From Gp6-AA40 sp035711805 (GTDB lineage: Bacteria; Acidobacteriota; Vicinamibacteria; Vicinamibacterales; UBA2999): a stretch of DNA of 64,000 nt. Below the pieces are notes generated by a model. The model was not told the DNA's origin. It did not search any database and saw only the letters and a list, made by a program, of their open reading frames with translations. Below, piece after piece: positions 7,617 through 15,273 of the stretch. The stretch covers positions 1-64,000 of the forward strand of contig DASTBV010000055.1 of NCBI GenBank assembly GCA_035711805.1. Direction: 5' to 3'. A program made the position numbers and the translations under genes. Every line of letters starts with the position of its first letter. Within the stretch, counting starts at the first letter, position 1.

Positions 7617-8555
7617 ATGTTCGACGTCGATCCCGTCATCTGGCTGCAGTCGTGGGCGTCGCCTGCCTTGACCGCCGCGATGAACGGGATCTCCACGCTT
7701 GGCTACACCCGCGCGTATGTCGCCATCGCCGCGCTGCTCGCGTTCGGGTTTCGCCTGCGCGCCGCCGTTCCTGTGCTGGTCCTTCTGGCGTTGAACGGCG
7801 CATTCACCGACATCGCCAAGACTTCCGCTTCTCTCGAGCGGCCTGACGCCGACACCCGCGTTCAGTCGCTGTCGCTCTGGGCATCGGAGCTGCGGCATCG
7901 CGACGCGGACACACCAACCGAGGTCGAGGACAGCTACGGGTTCCCCTCCGGCCATGTGAGCACGACGACGACGTTCGCCGTCGGGCTGGCGATGCTGCTC
8001 GGATGGCGGCGGCGTGGATGGGCGATGGCCATTGTCTGGATTGCGGCAATGGGCGTCTCGCGGATGTATCTCGGCCGCCATTTTCTCGGCGATGTGATCG
8101 GCGGCGTGTTGGTTGGACTGGGCACCATCGCCGTGGCGTTTGCGGTGCTGAAGATCGCGCACCTCGTCCGCGAATCGCGCAAGCATCATCCCTGGCCGGC
8201 GCACCGCATCATGGCCGTCGCGATCGTCTTTGCCGCCGGCGCGCTGCTCGTCGGGTTGCCTGATGCCGGCGATGCCGGGCGTCTCCTGGGCACGGCCATT
8301 GGGGCGCTGTACCTCGTCCGCCATGATCTGTTCGAGCGTCAGGTCACGGTGACGGCGCGGGCCGTCCTGGTGATCTCGGCGGCGGCCGGGTTTGCCGGGG
8401 CCTGGGCGGTGATGTCTGCCGCGCTCGAACAGGCCTCGCCGGACAGCGTCAGCGCGTTGCGCCTGGCGGCGAGCGCACTGCCGAACGCCGCTCTCCTGAT
8501 TGTTCCCGCGCTCGTTCCCGCGCGTCTGTACGCCGCGCGGGAGCAACAGGCGTGA
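7617..8555 (+). CDS. PAP2 superfamily membrane phosphatase
   Basis: This 312-residue integral membrane protein carries the three acid-phosphatase motifs of the PAP2 family in order: KTSASLERP (KxxxxxxRP, near residue 68), GFPSGH (near 110) and SRMYLGRHFLGD (SRxxxxxHxxxD, near 145). About eight hydrophobic helices are visible, two of them after the catalytic region. Such enzymes dephosphorylate lipid phosphates or undecaprenyl pyrophosphate on the outer face of the membrane. It starts directly after the stop of the kinase-like lipoprotein, so the pair is probably translationally coupled. Substrate cannot be read from sequence. Confidence 0.88.
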   Translation: MFDVDPVIWLQSWASPALTAAMNGISTLGYTRAYVAIAALLAFGFRLRAAVPVLVLLALNGAFTDIAKTSASLERPDADTRVQSLSLWASELRHRDADTPTEVEDSYGFPSGHVSTTTTFAVGLAMLLGWRRRGWAMAIVWIAAMGVSRMYLGRHFLGDVIGGVLVGLGTIAVAFAVLKIAHLVRESRKHHPWPAHRIMAVAIVFAAGALLVGLPDAGDAGRLLGTAIGALYLVRHDLFERQVTVTARAVLVISAAAGFAGAWAVMSAALEQASPDSVSALRLAASALPNAALLIVPALVPARLYAAREQQA

Positions 8556-8574
8556 TCGAGGCGCCCTTCTGTGG

Positions 8575-8621
8575 CGCGAACCCTTCGAGTTCGCGAGGCG
8601 AGCGTGAAAGGCTCGCCCCAC
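8575..8621. terminator. Double hairpin between convergent genes
   Basis: Between the PAP2 stop (8555) and the response-regulator stop (8632) lie two adjacent hairpins: CGCGAAC with GTTCGCG, and GGCGAGC (8597-8603) with GCTCGCC (8611-8617) around the loop GTGAAAG. There is no T-tract. The position suits a bidirectional terminator, and the double-hairpin layout resembles the one at 24127. Confidence 0.5.
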
Positions 8622-8631
8622 GAAATCCGAG

Positions 8632-9327
8632 CTACGACGGGATCGAGCCAGTGGGCTCGAAGCGGTAGCCGATTTCCCGGATGGTCTGGATGTAGATCGG
8701 ATTGTGCGCGTCGGGTTCGACCTTCGAGCGCAGCGTCGCGACACAGCGATCGATGCTGCGCGGTGTGACGAACACCGCCGCCCCCCAGACGGCATTCAGG
8801 ATCGTGTCGCGCGCCAGCGCGCGGCCGGGCCTGGACGCGAAGTAGGCGAGCAGGGCGAACTCCCGCGCTGTCAGATCAACCGGCGCGCCATTGCGCAGCA
8901 CGCGGCGGGCAGCCATGTCGATTTCGCAGTCGCCAAACCGCTGCACCGCGCGATCCGTGCCGCGCCGTCGCAGCAGCGCCTTCGCCCGCGCGATCAGCTC
9001 GCCGGTGCGGAACGGCTTGGTGATGTAGTCGTCGGCGCCGAGATTCAAGCCGAGGATGACGTCCTCTTCCTGTCCCTTGGCCGTCAGCATGACGATCGGC
9101 ACATCGATCCCCTGGCCGCGCAGCGTACGGCACACGTCGAAACCGTTCACCTTCGGCAGCATGATGTCGAGGAGGATCAGGTCTGGCTTCACGGTGGCGG
9201 CCATGTCGAGGCCGCGTTGCCCGTCGGCGGCGATGTGCACGTCGAATCCCTGCGCGCGCAGCGTATCGGACAGGCCGCGGGCCAGCGCCGGCTCGTCTTC
9301 GACGAGCAGGAGGCGCCCTTCGCTCAC
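8632..9327 (-). CDS. OmpR/PhoB-family response regulator
   Basis: The 231-residue protein has an N-terminal receiver domain with the acidic pair in VEDEP (residues 9-11), phospho-acceptor Asp in LILLDIMLP (about 54), the conserved Thr in MLTAKG and Lys in TKPF. The C-terminal winged-helix DNA-binding domain is seen from about 130: DLTAREFALLAYFASRPGRA and IREIGYRFEP. It overlaps the histidine kinase stop by four bases, so it is its cognate partner in a TIGR03435-kinase-regulator operon read from 11771 towards 8632. It probably controls genes for envelope or exported functions, but no target site is visible. Confidence 0.93.
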   Translation of the reverse strand: MSEGRLLLVEDEPALARGLSDTLRAQGFDVHIAADGQRGLDMAATVKPDLILLDIMLPKVNGFDVCRTLRGQGIDVPIVMLTAKGQEEDVILGLNLGADDYITKPFRTGELIARAKALLRRRGTDRAVQRFGDCEIDMAARRVLRNGAPVDLTAREFALLAYFASRPGRALARDTILNAVWGAAVFVTPRSIDRCVATLRSKVEPDAHNPIYIQTIREIGYRFEPTGSIPS

Positions 9328-10895
9328 GCAGATGCCTCTTCGGTTGGTAGCTTGGCCGCCGTCGCTTCAGCGGAGGCGGCAGGCCGACGTTCACGTCGGC
9401 CTTTCACCTCTTTCATCCCCTCCGCGTACGGCAGGCGCAGCGTGAAGGTGCTGCCCGCGCCTTCCATGCTGCGCACCGTGACCGACCCGCCGTGCGCCCG
9501 CGCGATCAGGTCGACGATGCTCAGGCCGAGACCGACGCCGGAGGTGGCGCTGGCCAGCCGCTGATCGACGCGGTAGAAGCGCTTGAAAATCCGCCGGTGC
9601 TCGCGCGGCGCGATCCCGATGCCGTTGTCCTGAATGTCGAAGGCGATGCCATCCGGCGTACGCGTCACCCTCACCAAAACGCGTTTCTCGTCCGGCGTGT
9701 ACTTCAGCGCGTTGTCGAGCAGATTGATCAACGCCGAAACCACGGCTCCCTCGTCCGCGCGGACCGGCGGCAGCTCTGGCGCGATCTCCAGCGTCAACTC
9801 GCAATCGGCCGGGACACGTTCGCGGATCGCGGCGATGGCGGTATGCACGAGCGTGGATGGCGACACGGCCGCGAAGGCGAATCGCTCGCGGCCGCGCTCG
9901 AGCCGCGAGAACGTCAGGAAGTTCTCGATCAGGCGCGTGAGCCGCGCGTTCTCGCTGGCAAGGAGGTGCAGATAGTCACGCGTTTTCGTCTCGTCCAGGT
10001 GCGCGTCCGCGAGCAGGCCGTCAACCAGCACGCGCATGGACGCCAGAGGCGTGCGCAGCTCGTGCGAGACGGCGGCGACGAGGTCTGTCTTGAGACGGGC
10101 CAGGCGCAGCTGGCGGCGGAACGCGCTGCCGGTGATGACCGCGATGAGCACGGTCGCGAAGAGACCTGACGCAGCCACGGCAATGTACGCCATCGCCTGC
10201 CGCTTCGCGCCCGAGTCGTCGACCGGCAGCGTTTCGAGCGGCTCGAAGAACGACAGCTGCCAGCCGGGCAGAGCCGCGCCGGCGGCGATGGCCTCCATGT
10301 CGGCCCGCTCGCCCGGCGCAAACGTGTTGAAGAGGATTCCGGACGGCTGCACCTCGTGCAGCATGTCGTGCATCATCGACTGGATGGTGTCGGTCCGATA
10401 GAGGAGGACCGTCATCCCGTCCGCTGACGGAAACGCCCACACGTCGCGCAGGGCGGTCTGCTGAAACACCCCGGGCTCGAGCGCCAGCCCGCCACGCGCG
10501 GCGACTTCCGACGACAGGTCCAGCGCCGGCTGCACCTCGTTCCGGACGCCGGGTTCGAGCTCGCGCAGCCGCCCGGTGACCGGGAAGGCGATCCGCCCGT
10601 ATTCATCGAGCAGGATGGCGCCGTCGCCTTCGACCGCGAGCATCAATTCGCCGAAGCGCTTCACCGGATCGCCGCGGCCGTTGAGCCGTGCGGCGTGCGC
10701 ATCCCATAACGCCTCGACCCGCGAGCGAACGAGACGCAGCTGCGCGCGGTAGCCCTCGAGCGTGCTGCGGCGGCTGGCTTCGGCCTGCACCTGAACCGCC
10801 TCGTTCATGAACCAGACGACGAATGCGGCGGGCAGCAGCGTCAGCAGCACCAGCAGGACGATGAGCGAGGTGTGGCGATCGCGTCCGTCAGCCAT
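9324..10895 (-). CDS. Membrane sensor histidine kinase
   Basis: I use ATG 10895 (MADGRDRH); a GTG twelve bases upstream is the alternative. One transmembrane helix near residues 8-32 and a second near 240-262 bracket a periplasmic sensor region. HisKA follows with AVSHELRTPLASM, whose His is the phosphorylation site, and then HATPase_c with DNALKYTP, DNGIGI and GVGLGLSIVDL. It phosphorylates the regulator whose start overlaps its stop. The C-terminal 25 residues (GRRERRPAASAEATAAK) are encoded by a REP-like hairpin at 9381-9402 and do not look like kinase sequence, so the gene seems to have read into a repeat. Confidence 0.92.
   Translation of the reverse strand: MADGRDRHTSLIVLLVLLTLLPAAFVVWFMNEAVQVQAEASRRSTLEGYRAQLRLVRSRVEALWDAHAARLNGRGDPVKRFGELMLAVEGDGAILLDEYGRIAFPVTGRLRELEPGVRNEVQPALDLSSEVAARGGLALEPGVFQQTALRDVWAFPSADGMTVLLYRTDTIQSMMHDMLHEVQPSGILFNTFAPGERADMEAIAAGAALPGWQLSFFEPLETLPVDDSGAKRQAMAYIAVAASGLFATVLIAVITGSAFRRQLRLARLKTDLVAAVSHELRTPLASMRVLVDGLLADAHLDETKTRDYLHLLASENARLTRLIENFLTFSRLERGRERFAFAAVSPSTLVHTAIAAIRERVPADCELTLEIAPELPPVRADEGAVVSALINLLDNALKYTPDEKRVLVRVTRTPDGIAFDIQDNGIGIAPREHRRIFKRFYRVDQRLASATSGVGLGLSIVDLIARAHGGSVTVRSMEGAGSTFTLRLPYAEGMKEVKGRRERRPAASAEATAAKLPTEEASA
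9381..9402. repeat. REP-like hairpin inside coding sequence
   Basis: AGGCCGACG, loop TTCA, CGTCGGCCT forms a perfect nine-base stem. The mirror version (loop TGAA) occurs at 12886-12913, and a diverged copy sits in zwf near 45903. Here it encodes part of the histidine kinase C-terminal tail. Confidence 0.7.
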
Positions 10896-10913
10896 GGGAG
10901 TCCACACGGGCCG

Positions 10914-11771
10914 TCAGTTCTCCGCCGGCATCTCGAGGCGATCGATCACGAGCACCTCGACCGGCGCACGGCCCTGAACCAGCTTCAGTCCAAGTTGATC
11001 CTCCACCGCCGTGAAGAGAGATGGCAGCTCCGCCAACCGTGATCCGGCGATGCCGGGGCCGGTCCGCGGCGGGGCCGCCCTGAAGTCGATGTCAAAACGT
11101 CCGGTCAGGCCGGTGGCGTTCACGACGGGACGTCCGAGCGCACCGGCGAGCATCCCGGTGAGGATCGTGAGCTCGACGGCGCCTCCGGTCAAGCTGGCGG
11201 CTCCTCCAATCGCGCCGCACGTCGGGCGCACACCTGGAGCCGGCGGATCCGGCCGTTCGCCGGCAAGACTGCGCTTGCGAGCGGCTTCGATCGCCGCATC
11301 GCAGTTGACGTCGGAGCGCCGGAGATTGGGTCCCAGCCGTCCGTCGCTGCGCGCGAGCGTCAGAGTGTAGACATCCATTTCCCGTTGTTCAACGTGCGCG
11401 GCCAGCTTGAACCGTTCGACCAAGAGACCGCGATAATAGGCTGGGCGTTCTTCAATCGCCACGTCGCGACCGGCGGTGGCGTTGATGGCGAAGAGAGTCG
11501 TCCGTGCCCAGTCGGGCAGCCCTTCGATGCGATAGACCGGCACGAGATATCCGATCGAGACGAGGCTGAGAACGGGCAATCCGCCGGCGAATCGGCCGCC
11601 CGGCTGCCACTGCATCGGGACGCGATCCTGCCGGGTGATCGGCCGCACGGCTGCGACGTCGAACGACTTGATCGGTCCGAGAGTTGGCCCCGCCTGCGCG
11701 GTCAGCGGGACCGGTCCTGCGGCGAGGACGACGACGGCGGCCGCCACCATGCCGATGATTCGCAAACGCAC
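10914..11771 (-). CDS. TIGR03435 family protein, first gene of two-component operon
   Basis: This 285-residue exported protein has a signal peptide (about 1-26, AAGPVPLTAQA). Family blocks are KSFDVAAVRP near 34, GLPDWARTTLFAINA near 85, GRPVVNATGLTGRFDIDFRA near 215, and LFTAVEDQLGLKLV with VLVIDRLEMPAEN at the end. It lies 18 bases upstream of the histidine kinase start on the same strand, so the three genes 11771-8632 are probably one operon. That linkage suggests this exported protein is either a sensory accessory or an output of the two-component pair. Confidence 0.88.
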   Translation of the reverse strand: MRLRIIGMVAAAVVVLAAGPVPLTAQAGPTLGPIKSFDVAAVRPITRQDRVPMQWQPGGRFAGGLPVLSLVSIGYLVPVYRIEGLPDWARTTLFAINATAGRDVAIEERPAYYRGLLVERFKLAAHVEQREMDVYTLTLARSDGRLGPNLRRSDVNCDAAIEAARKRSLAGERPDPPAPGVRPTCGAIGGAASLTGGAVELTILTGMLAGALGRPVVNATGLTGRFDIDFRAAPPRTGPGIAGSRLAELPSLFTAVEDQLGLKLVQGRAPVEVLVIDRLEMPAEN

Positions 11772-11812
11772 CTCAAAGGCAGGTTAGCGGTGGGGTGTTA
11801 CGGAATTGTTAC

Positions 11813-11954
11813 CGTTCGAATCGTTCGAATCGTTCGAATCGTTCGAACCGTTCGAACGTTCTGAAGGCGAACGCCTCGAACGACCCGAACGTTCCGAACG
11901 TTCCGAACGTTCCGAACGTTCCGAACGTTCCGAACGTTCCGAACGTTCCGAACG
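11813..11954. repeat. Two adjoining 9-bp tandem arrays
   Basis: Bases 11813-11859 hold about four units of CGTTCGAAT/C. From 11887 to 11949 there are seven perfect copies of GAACGTTCC plus a partial one. Both units contain an inner palindrome (TTCGAA, GAACGTTC). The array fills the gap between the methyltransferase stop (11956) and the TIGR03435 start (11771), both on the minus strand. The first word recurs at 45068-45083 after the second kinase gene. Confidence 0.9.
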
Positions 11955-11955
11955 A

Positions 11956-12783
11956 CTATTTCACCTTCGTCAGCGTCATCTGCTGCGCGGCACCGCCGCC
12001 GTTCGGGCGCTGCGTTCCCTCGATCACGCCACCTTTGACGCGGCCGTTGAACTCCTGTTTTCCGGTGGACAGCATCACGTCATTCCCGCGCAGGCGGCCG
12101 GTGATGTTGATCGTCTGCCCGTCGGATCCTCTCGAGGTTCCCGACAGCATCTGGAACTGCTGTGTCAGGGTGAACTCCCGGCCGTCGCCGGTCCGCCACG
12201 TGCCGGCGATCTTGGCCGGGACGATGTTCAGCATCACCGTGCACCACTGCGAGCAGTTCTCCACGGTCGTCTGCTCGTCCGGCGTCCAGTCGGGGATGCT
12301 GAAGGTATTCAGCACCACGCGCGTGCCGGCGGGCAGATTGAAAATCTTGTCGCGCAGCGTCGTCAGGTTGCTCGGCAGGAGGAACAGCGCCAGCGCCGTG
12401 GCCTTCGAGAAGTCCGCCTCGTACATGTCGCCCTGCACGAACTGGGCTCGCTCCGCCACGCCCTCCTTGGCGGCGATCCGCTTCGACAGCGCCACCATGT
12501 CCGGGTTGTATTCCACGCCGAGGCCGCGCGCGCCCAGCTTGGCCGCCGCGATCACATTCCGCCCGTCGCCCGATCCAAGGTCGACGACGAAGTCCTGCGG
12601 CGTAATCTTGCCGACCTCCATCATCTTGGCGACCGTCTCTTCCGGAGACGGGACCCAGACGACGTCCTTGCCAGGCTGCCCGACCTGGGGAACGAATTCT
12701 TCCTTTGTCTGCGCCGCGGCAGGATGCACGTAAGCGGCGGTCACGATAATTGCGACGACAACGCGTCCGACGGATTTCAACAT
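11956..12783 (-). CDS. Exported class I SAM-dependent methyltransferase
   Basis: The 275-residue product has a signal peptide (about 1-25, ending VHPAAAQ). A class I methyltransferase core follows: VVDLGSGDGRN (motif I, near 67) and an acidic strand end at GVEYNP. The downstream part about 185-275 is beta-rich, and a cofactor donor outside the cytosol would be unusual, so the true location or activity is open. The stop codon lies two bases from the end of the 9-bp tandem array. Upstream is a cluster of REP-like hairpins (12786-12925) separating it from the divergent exported operon at 13079. Confidence 0.8.
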   Translation of the reverse strand: MLKSVGRVVVAIIVTAAYVHPAAAQTKEEFVPQVGQPGKDVVWVPSPEETVAKMMEVGKITPQDFVVDLGSGDGRNVIAAAKLGARGLGVEYNPDMVALSKRIAAKEGVAERAQFVQGDMYEADFSKATALALFLLPSNLTTLRDKIFNLPAGTRVVLNTFSIPDWTPDEQTTVENCSQWCTVMLNIVPAKIAGTWRTGDGREFTLTQQFQMLSGTSRGSDGQTINITGRLRGNDVMLSTGKQEFNGRVKGGVIEGTQRPNGGGAAQQMTLTKVK

Positions 12784-12785
12784 CT

Positions 12786-12925
12786 CAGTCCCCCGAAAGG
12801 CCGACGGTCCGCCTCCGCGCTGCGCGCTTCGGCGAGACGGCCTCTACCATCCCCCGAAAGGCCGACCTGAAACGTCGGCCTCTACCATCCCCCGAAAGGC
12901 CGACCTGAAGGTCGGCCTCTACCAA
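12786..12925. repeat. Cluster of three REP-like palindromic units
   Basis: Three direct units each begin CCCCCGAAAGGCCGAC and end GGCCTCTACCA. The last two form hairpins (AGGCCGACC, loop TGAA, GGTCGGCCT in the third). The first unit carries an inserted GC-rich segment (CCTCCGCGCTGCGCGCTTCGGCG) that recurs at 13010-13036. The tract ends with a run of CCAACCA/CCAACTA words to about 12948. It occupies the gap between divergent genes 12783(-) and 13079(+). Confidence 0.8.
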
Positions 12926-13078
12926 CCACCAACCACCAACTACCAACTAGAAAGGCGACACTACATATACCCGAAACTGGGACTAGAATGACCCACCTTC
13001 GCTGCTTTCCGCCTCCGCGCTCGGCGCTTCGGCGGGACAGGCTGCAGCTACGGTGGGCAAGCGCCCCTTGGAGGACGT

Positions 13079-13930
13079 ATGACTCGACGCACTGTTCCCG
13101 CTCTGCTGATGGCGGTTAGCTTGGCCGCGGCCACGGGATATGCGCAGGCTCCGGCTGGCGGCGGCCGGGGAGGGCGTGGCGCAGGTCCGGCTCAACCGGC
13201 GGCGGAGGTTCCGGCCGACCCTCTGAGCGCCCTGGCGCCGGCAAATCTCGCGAAAGCGCGGCCAAAGGCGCCCTTTGACCTGACCGGTAACTGGTTCATC
13301 AACGGAGGTGTTCCCGGCGGTGGCTGGCTGTTCGGCCGGACGCCCGCGGTTCTTCCCAAGCTGACCCCGGCGGCGCAGAAGCACTTCGACGCCTACGCGG
13401 CTGCGGCGAAGGACGGCAAGGTCTATCGCGACGACATCGGCAAGTGCTGGCCGGCGGGAATGCCGGTGATCATGACGCGCGTCTGGCCGATCGCGATGAT
13501 CCAGCTGCCGACGGCGATCTACATGATCAGCGAGTTCATGAACAGCCTGCGCGTGATCTATCTCGACGGCCGGTCGCATACGGATCCGGACATCGTCGTC
13601 CGCAGCTTCAACGGCGAGTCGATCGGCCGCTGGGAGGGCGACACGCTGGTTGTGGACACGCGCAATTTCACTGACCTCGACAAGCACTGGGTCGATCAGG
13701 GAATACCGGCGAGCAAGGACTTCCGGATGATCGAGCGCTACAAGTTGATCAACAACGGCAACACGCTGCAGGGTGAGTGGACGTTGATCGACCCGCAGAA
13801 CTGGGAAGGCGAGTGGAAGGGGACGCGCACCTGGAATCGCGTCACGGATCACGATATTCAGGAAGTCGAATGTCTGCCCGACCTGAACGAGCATCTCCAG
13901 AGTACGAAATCGGGAGTTCATGTCCGTTAA
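13079..13930 (+). CDS. Exported protein, uncharacterised repeat-domain copy 1
   Basis: The 283-residue product starts behind GGAGG and has a signal peptide (about 1-22) and a Gly/Pro/Ala-rich linker. Its core has the markers FDLTGNWF, CWPAGMPVIMTR, LPTAIYMISEFMNSLR, IYLDGRSHTDPD, SFNGESIGRWEGDTLVVDTR, DQGIPASKDF and ECLPDLNEH. It is closely similar to the gene at 14408, and the block around the DGR/GRW..GDTLVV motif also occurs in the genes at 15274 and 17043. I know this family only as conserved exported proteins often found beside DUF6152; no reaction is established. It is the first gene of the 13079-17987 cluster. Confidence 0.75.
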   Translation: MTRRTVPALLMAVSLAAATGYAQAPAGGGRGGRGAGPAQPAAEVPADPLSALAPANLAKARPKAPFDLTGNWFINGGVPGGGWLFGRTPAVLPKLTPAAQKHFDAYAAAAKDGKVYRDDIGKCWPAGMPVIMTRVWPIAMIQLPTAIYMISEFMNSLRVIYLDGRSHTDPDIVVRSFNGESIGRWEGDTLVVDTRNFTDLDKHWVDQGIPASKDFRMIERYKLINNGNTLQGEWTLIDPQNWEGEWKGTRTWNRVTDHDIQEVECLPDLNEHLQSTKSGVHVR

Positions 13931-13946
13931 TCGGGCCGGTTCACGA

Positions 13947-14008
13947 GGTTCAGTGGGTGCAAGGGGTTCAGTGGGTGCAAGGGGTTCAGTAGGTGCAAGG
14001 GGTTCAGG
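13947..14008 (+). repeat. 18-bp tandem array ending in a ribosome-binding site
   Basis: Three units of GGTTCAGTGGGTGCAAGG (one with GTAGG) run from 13947 to 14000. A partial fourth unit turns into GGTTCAGGAGG, so the array runs into the Shine-Dalgarno sequence of the DUF6152 gene starting at 14016. Copy-number change would alter the spacing between copy 1 and DUF6152. Confidence 0.85.
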
Positions 14009-14015
14009 AGGACAG

Positions 14016-14408
14016 ATGAAGAAGCTCATAATCGCGTCGACCCTTATGCTGAGCGTCGTCGCGCCCGCGTTCGCGCATCACTCGCCCGCGGCGTTCGAGG
14101 CACAGAAGACTGTGACGCTGACCGGCGTCATCAAGGAGTTCCGCTGGCAGAACCCGCACACGTGGATCGAGCTCTACGTGCCGAACGAAAAGGGCGAGGA
14201 GGTTCTGTGGGCGGTGGAGCTGACCAGCCCCACCTACCTCGTTCGCGCCGGCTGGAAGTCGAATACGCTCAAGCCGGGCGACAAGGTGACGGTGGTCGGC
14301 CGCCCGCTGAAATCGGGTGAGCCGGGCTCGGCAATCTTTACGTCGGTGACGCTCGCGGATGGACGCACCCTGGTCGAACGGCCGGCGCGGCAGGGCGGTG
14401 CCAAGTAA
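14016..14408 (+). CDS. DUF6152 family exported protein
   Basis: ATG 14016 follows CAGGAGG by four bases and opens a clean signal peptide (MKKLIIASTLMLSVVAPAFA). The 130-residue product shows DUF6152 marks: HHSPAAFE at the mature N-terminus, VTLTGVIKEFRWQNPHTWIEL, and KPGDKVTVVGRPLKSG near the end. The fold is expected to be a small beta-barrel of OB type; function is unknown. Its stop TAA overlaps the next ATG by one base (TAATG), so translation of the copy-2 gene is coupled. It sits between two paralogous exported proteins, as often seen in this lineage. Confidence 0.85.
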   Translation: MKKLIIASTLMLSVVAPAFAHHSPAAFEAQKTVTLTGVIKEFRWQNPHTWIELYVPNEKGEEVLWAVELTSPTYLVRAGWKSNTLKPGDKVTVVGRPLKSGEPGSAIFTSVTLADGRTLVERPARQGGAK

Positions 14409-15217
14409 TGTTCCGCCGCGTTGCGGTTGCAGGCGCCGTTGCCGCCGTCATCGCCGGGATGCCGGCGTCTCTCGTCGCGCAGCGCGGGCAGGCGCCTCCG
14501 CCGGCCGAGCCGTTGAGCGCGCTGGCGCCTGAAAACCTGGCCAAGCCGCGGCCGAAGGCGCCGTTCGATCTGACCGGGAACTGGTTCGTCGACACCAGCG
14601 CAGGCCCCGACGCGTGGCGTTTCGGCCCGCCGTATCCGAAGCTGACCGCGAAGGCGCAGAAGGAATTCGACACCGGGATGAAGTTGCTCAAGGAAGGCAA
14701 GGTCTACAAGGACGACATCGGCCAGTGCTGGCCGGCAGGCCTTCCGCTCATCATGACGCGCTACTGGCCGATGGCGATGATTCAGCTGCCAACGGCGATC
14801 TACATGGTCAGCGAGTTCATGAACAGCTTCCGGACGGTCTTCCTCGACGGCCGTCAGCACACCGACCCCGACATCGTCGTCCGCACGTTCAACGGCGAAT
14901 CGATTGGCCGCTGGGACGGCGACACGCTCGTCGTCGACACGCGTCACTTCCGCGGCGATCACCACTGGATGGACCAGGGTGGCGCGTCCATTCCGGCGGG
15001 CGAACAGCTGCGCATCGTGGAGCGCTTCCGGCTCCTCCCGGGCGGCAAGCAGCTGCAGATCGAGTACACGATGACGGACCCCGAGCACTGGGAAGGCGAG
15101 TGGAAGAGCACGAAGCGATTCAACCGGGTCAACGACAGCGACATCAAGGAAGTCGTGTGCCTTCCGGATCTGAATGACCACCTGAAGAGCACGCGATCGA
15201 AAACGCAGGTTCAATGA
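14408..15217 (+). CDS. Exported protein, uncharacterised repeat-domain copy 2
   Basis: This 269-residue signal-peptide protein (about 1-22) is nearly collinear with the 13079 product: FDLTGNWFVDTS, CWPAGLPLIMTR, LPTAIYMVSEFMNSFR, FLDGRQHTDPD, TFNGESIGRWDGDTLVVDTR, DQGGASIPAGEQL and VCLPDLNDHLKSTRSK. The conserved Cys of CWPAG and of the C-terminal CLPDLN may pair. The gene starts on the stop of DUF6152 and ends three bases inside the frame that leads to the MBL fusion gene. Likely a tandem duplication of copy 1 with DUF6152 between them; the roles may have split. Confidence 0.75.
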   Translation: MFRRVAVAGAVAAVIAGMPASLVAQRGQAPPPAEPLSALAPENLAKPRPKAPFDLTGNWFVDTSAGPDAWRFGPPYPKLTAKAQKEFDTGMKLLKEGKVYKDDIGQCWPAGLPLIMTRYWPMAMIQLPTAIYMVSEFMNSFRTVFLDGRQHTDPDIVVRTFNGESIGRWDGDTLVVDTRHFRGDHHWMDQGGASIPAGEQLRIVERFRLLPGGKQLQIEYTMTDPEHWEGEWKSTKRFNRVNDSDIKEVVCLPDLNDHLKSTRSKTQVQ

Positions 15218-15266
15218 CAGGCCTCAGGGATCAGGCCGCAGGCCTCAGGGCCTCAGGCCTCAGAGG
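15217..15266. repeat. CAGGCCTCAGGG word repeat
   Basis: The short gap between copy 2 and the MBL-fusion gene is made of repeated CAGGCCTCAGG-type words, containing AGGCCT palindromes, immediately before the GAGG ribosome-binding site of the next gene. Confidence 0.6.
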
Positions 15267-15273
15267 AATTTCG

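Noticed and set aside
11813..11954. CRISPR array
   Set aside because: Units are 9 bases and contiguous, with no spacers; no cas gene is nearby.
11795..12870. Plus-strand frames rich in repeated RSN or PNV units
   Set aside because: They are translations of the 9-bp array followed by the complement of the methyltransferase gene.
15214..15273. Start of the MBL fusion gene at 15214
   Set aside because: This part is the CAGGCCTCAGGG repeat; the ATG at 15274 has a ribosome-binding site and starts a signal peptide.
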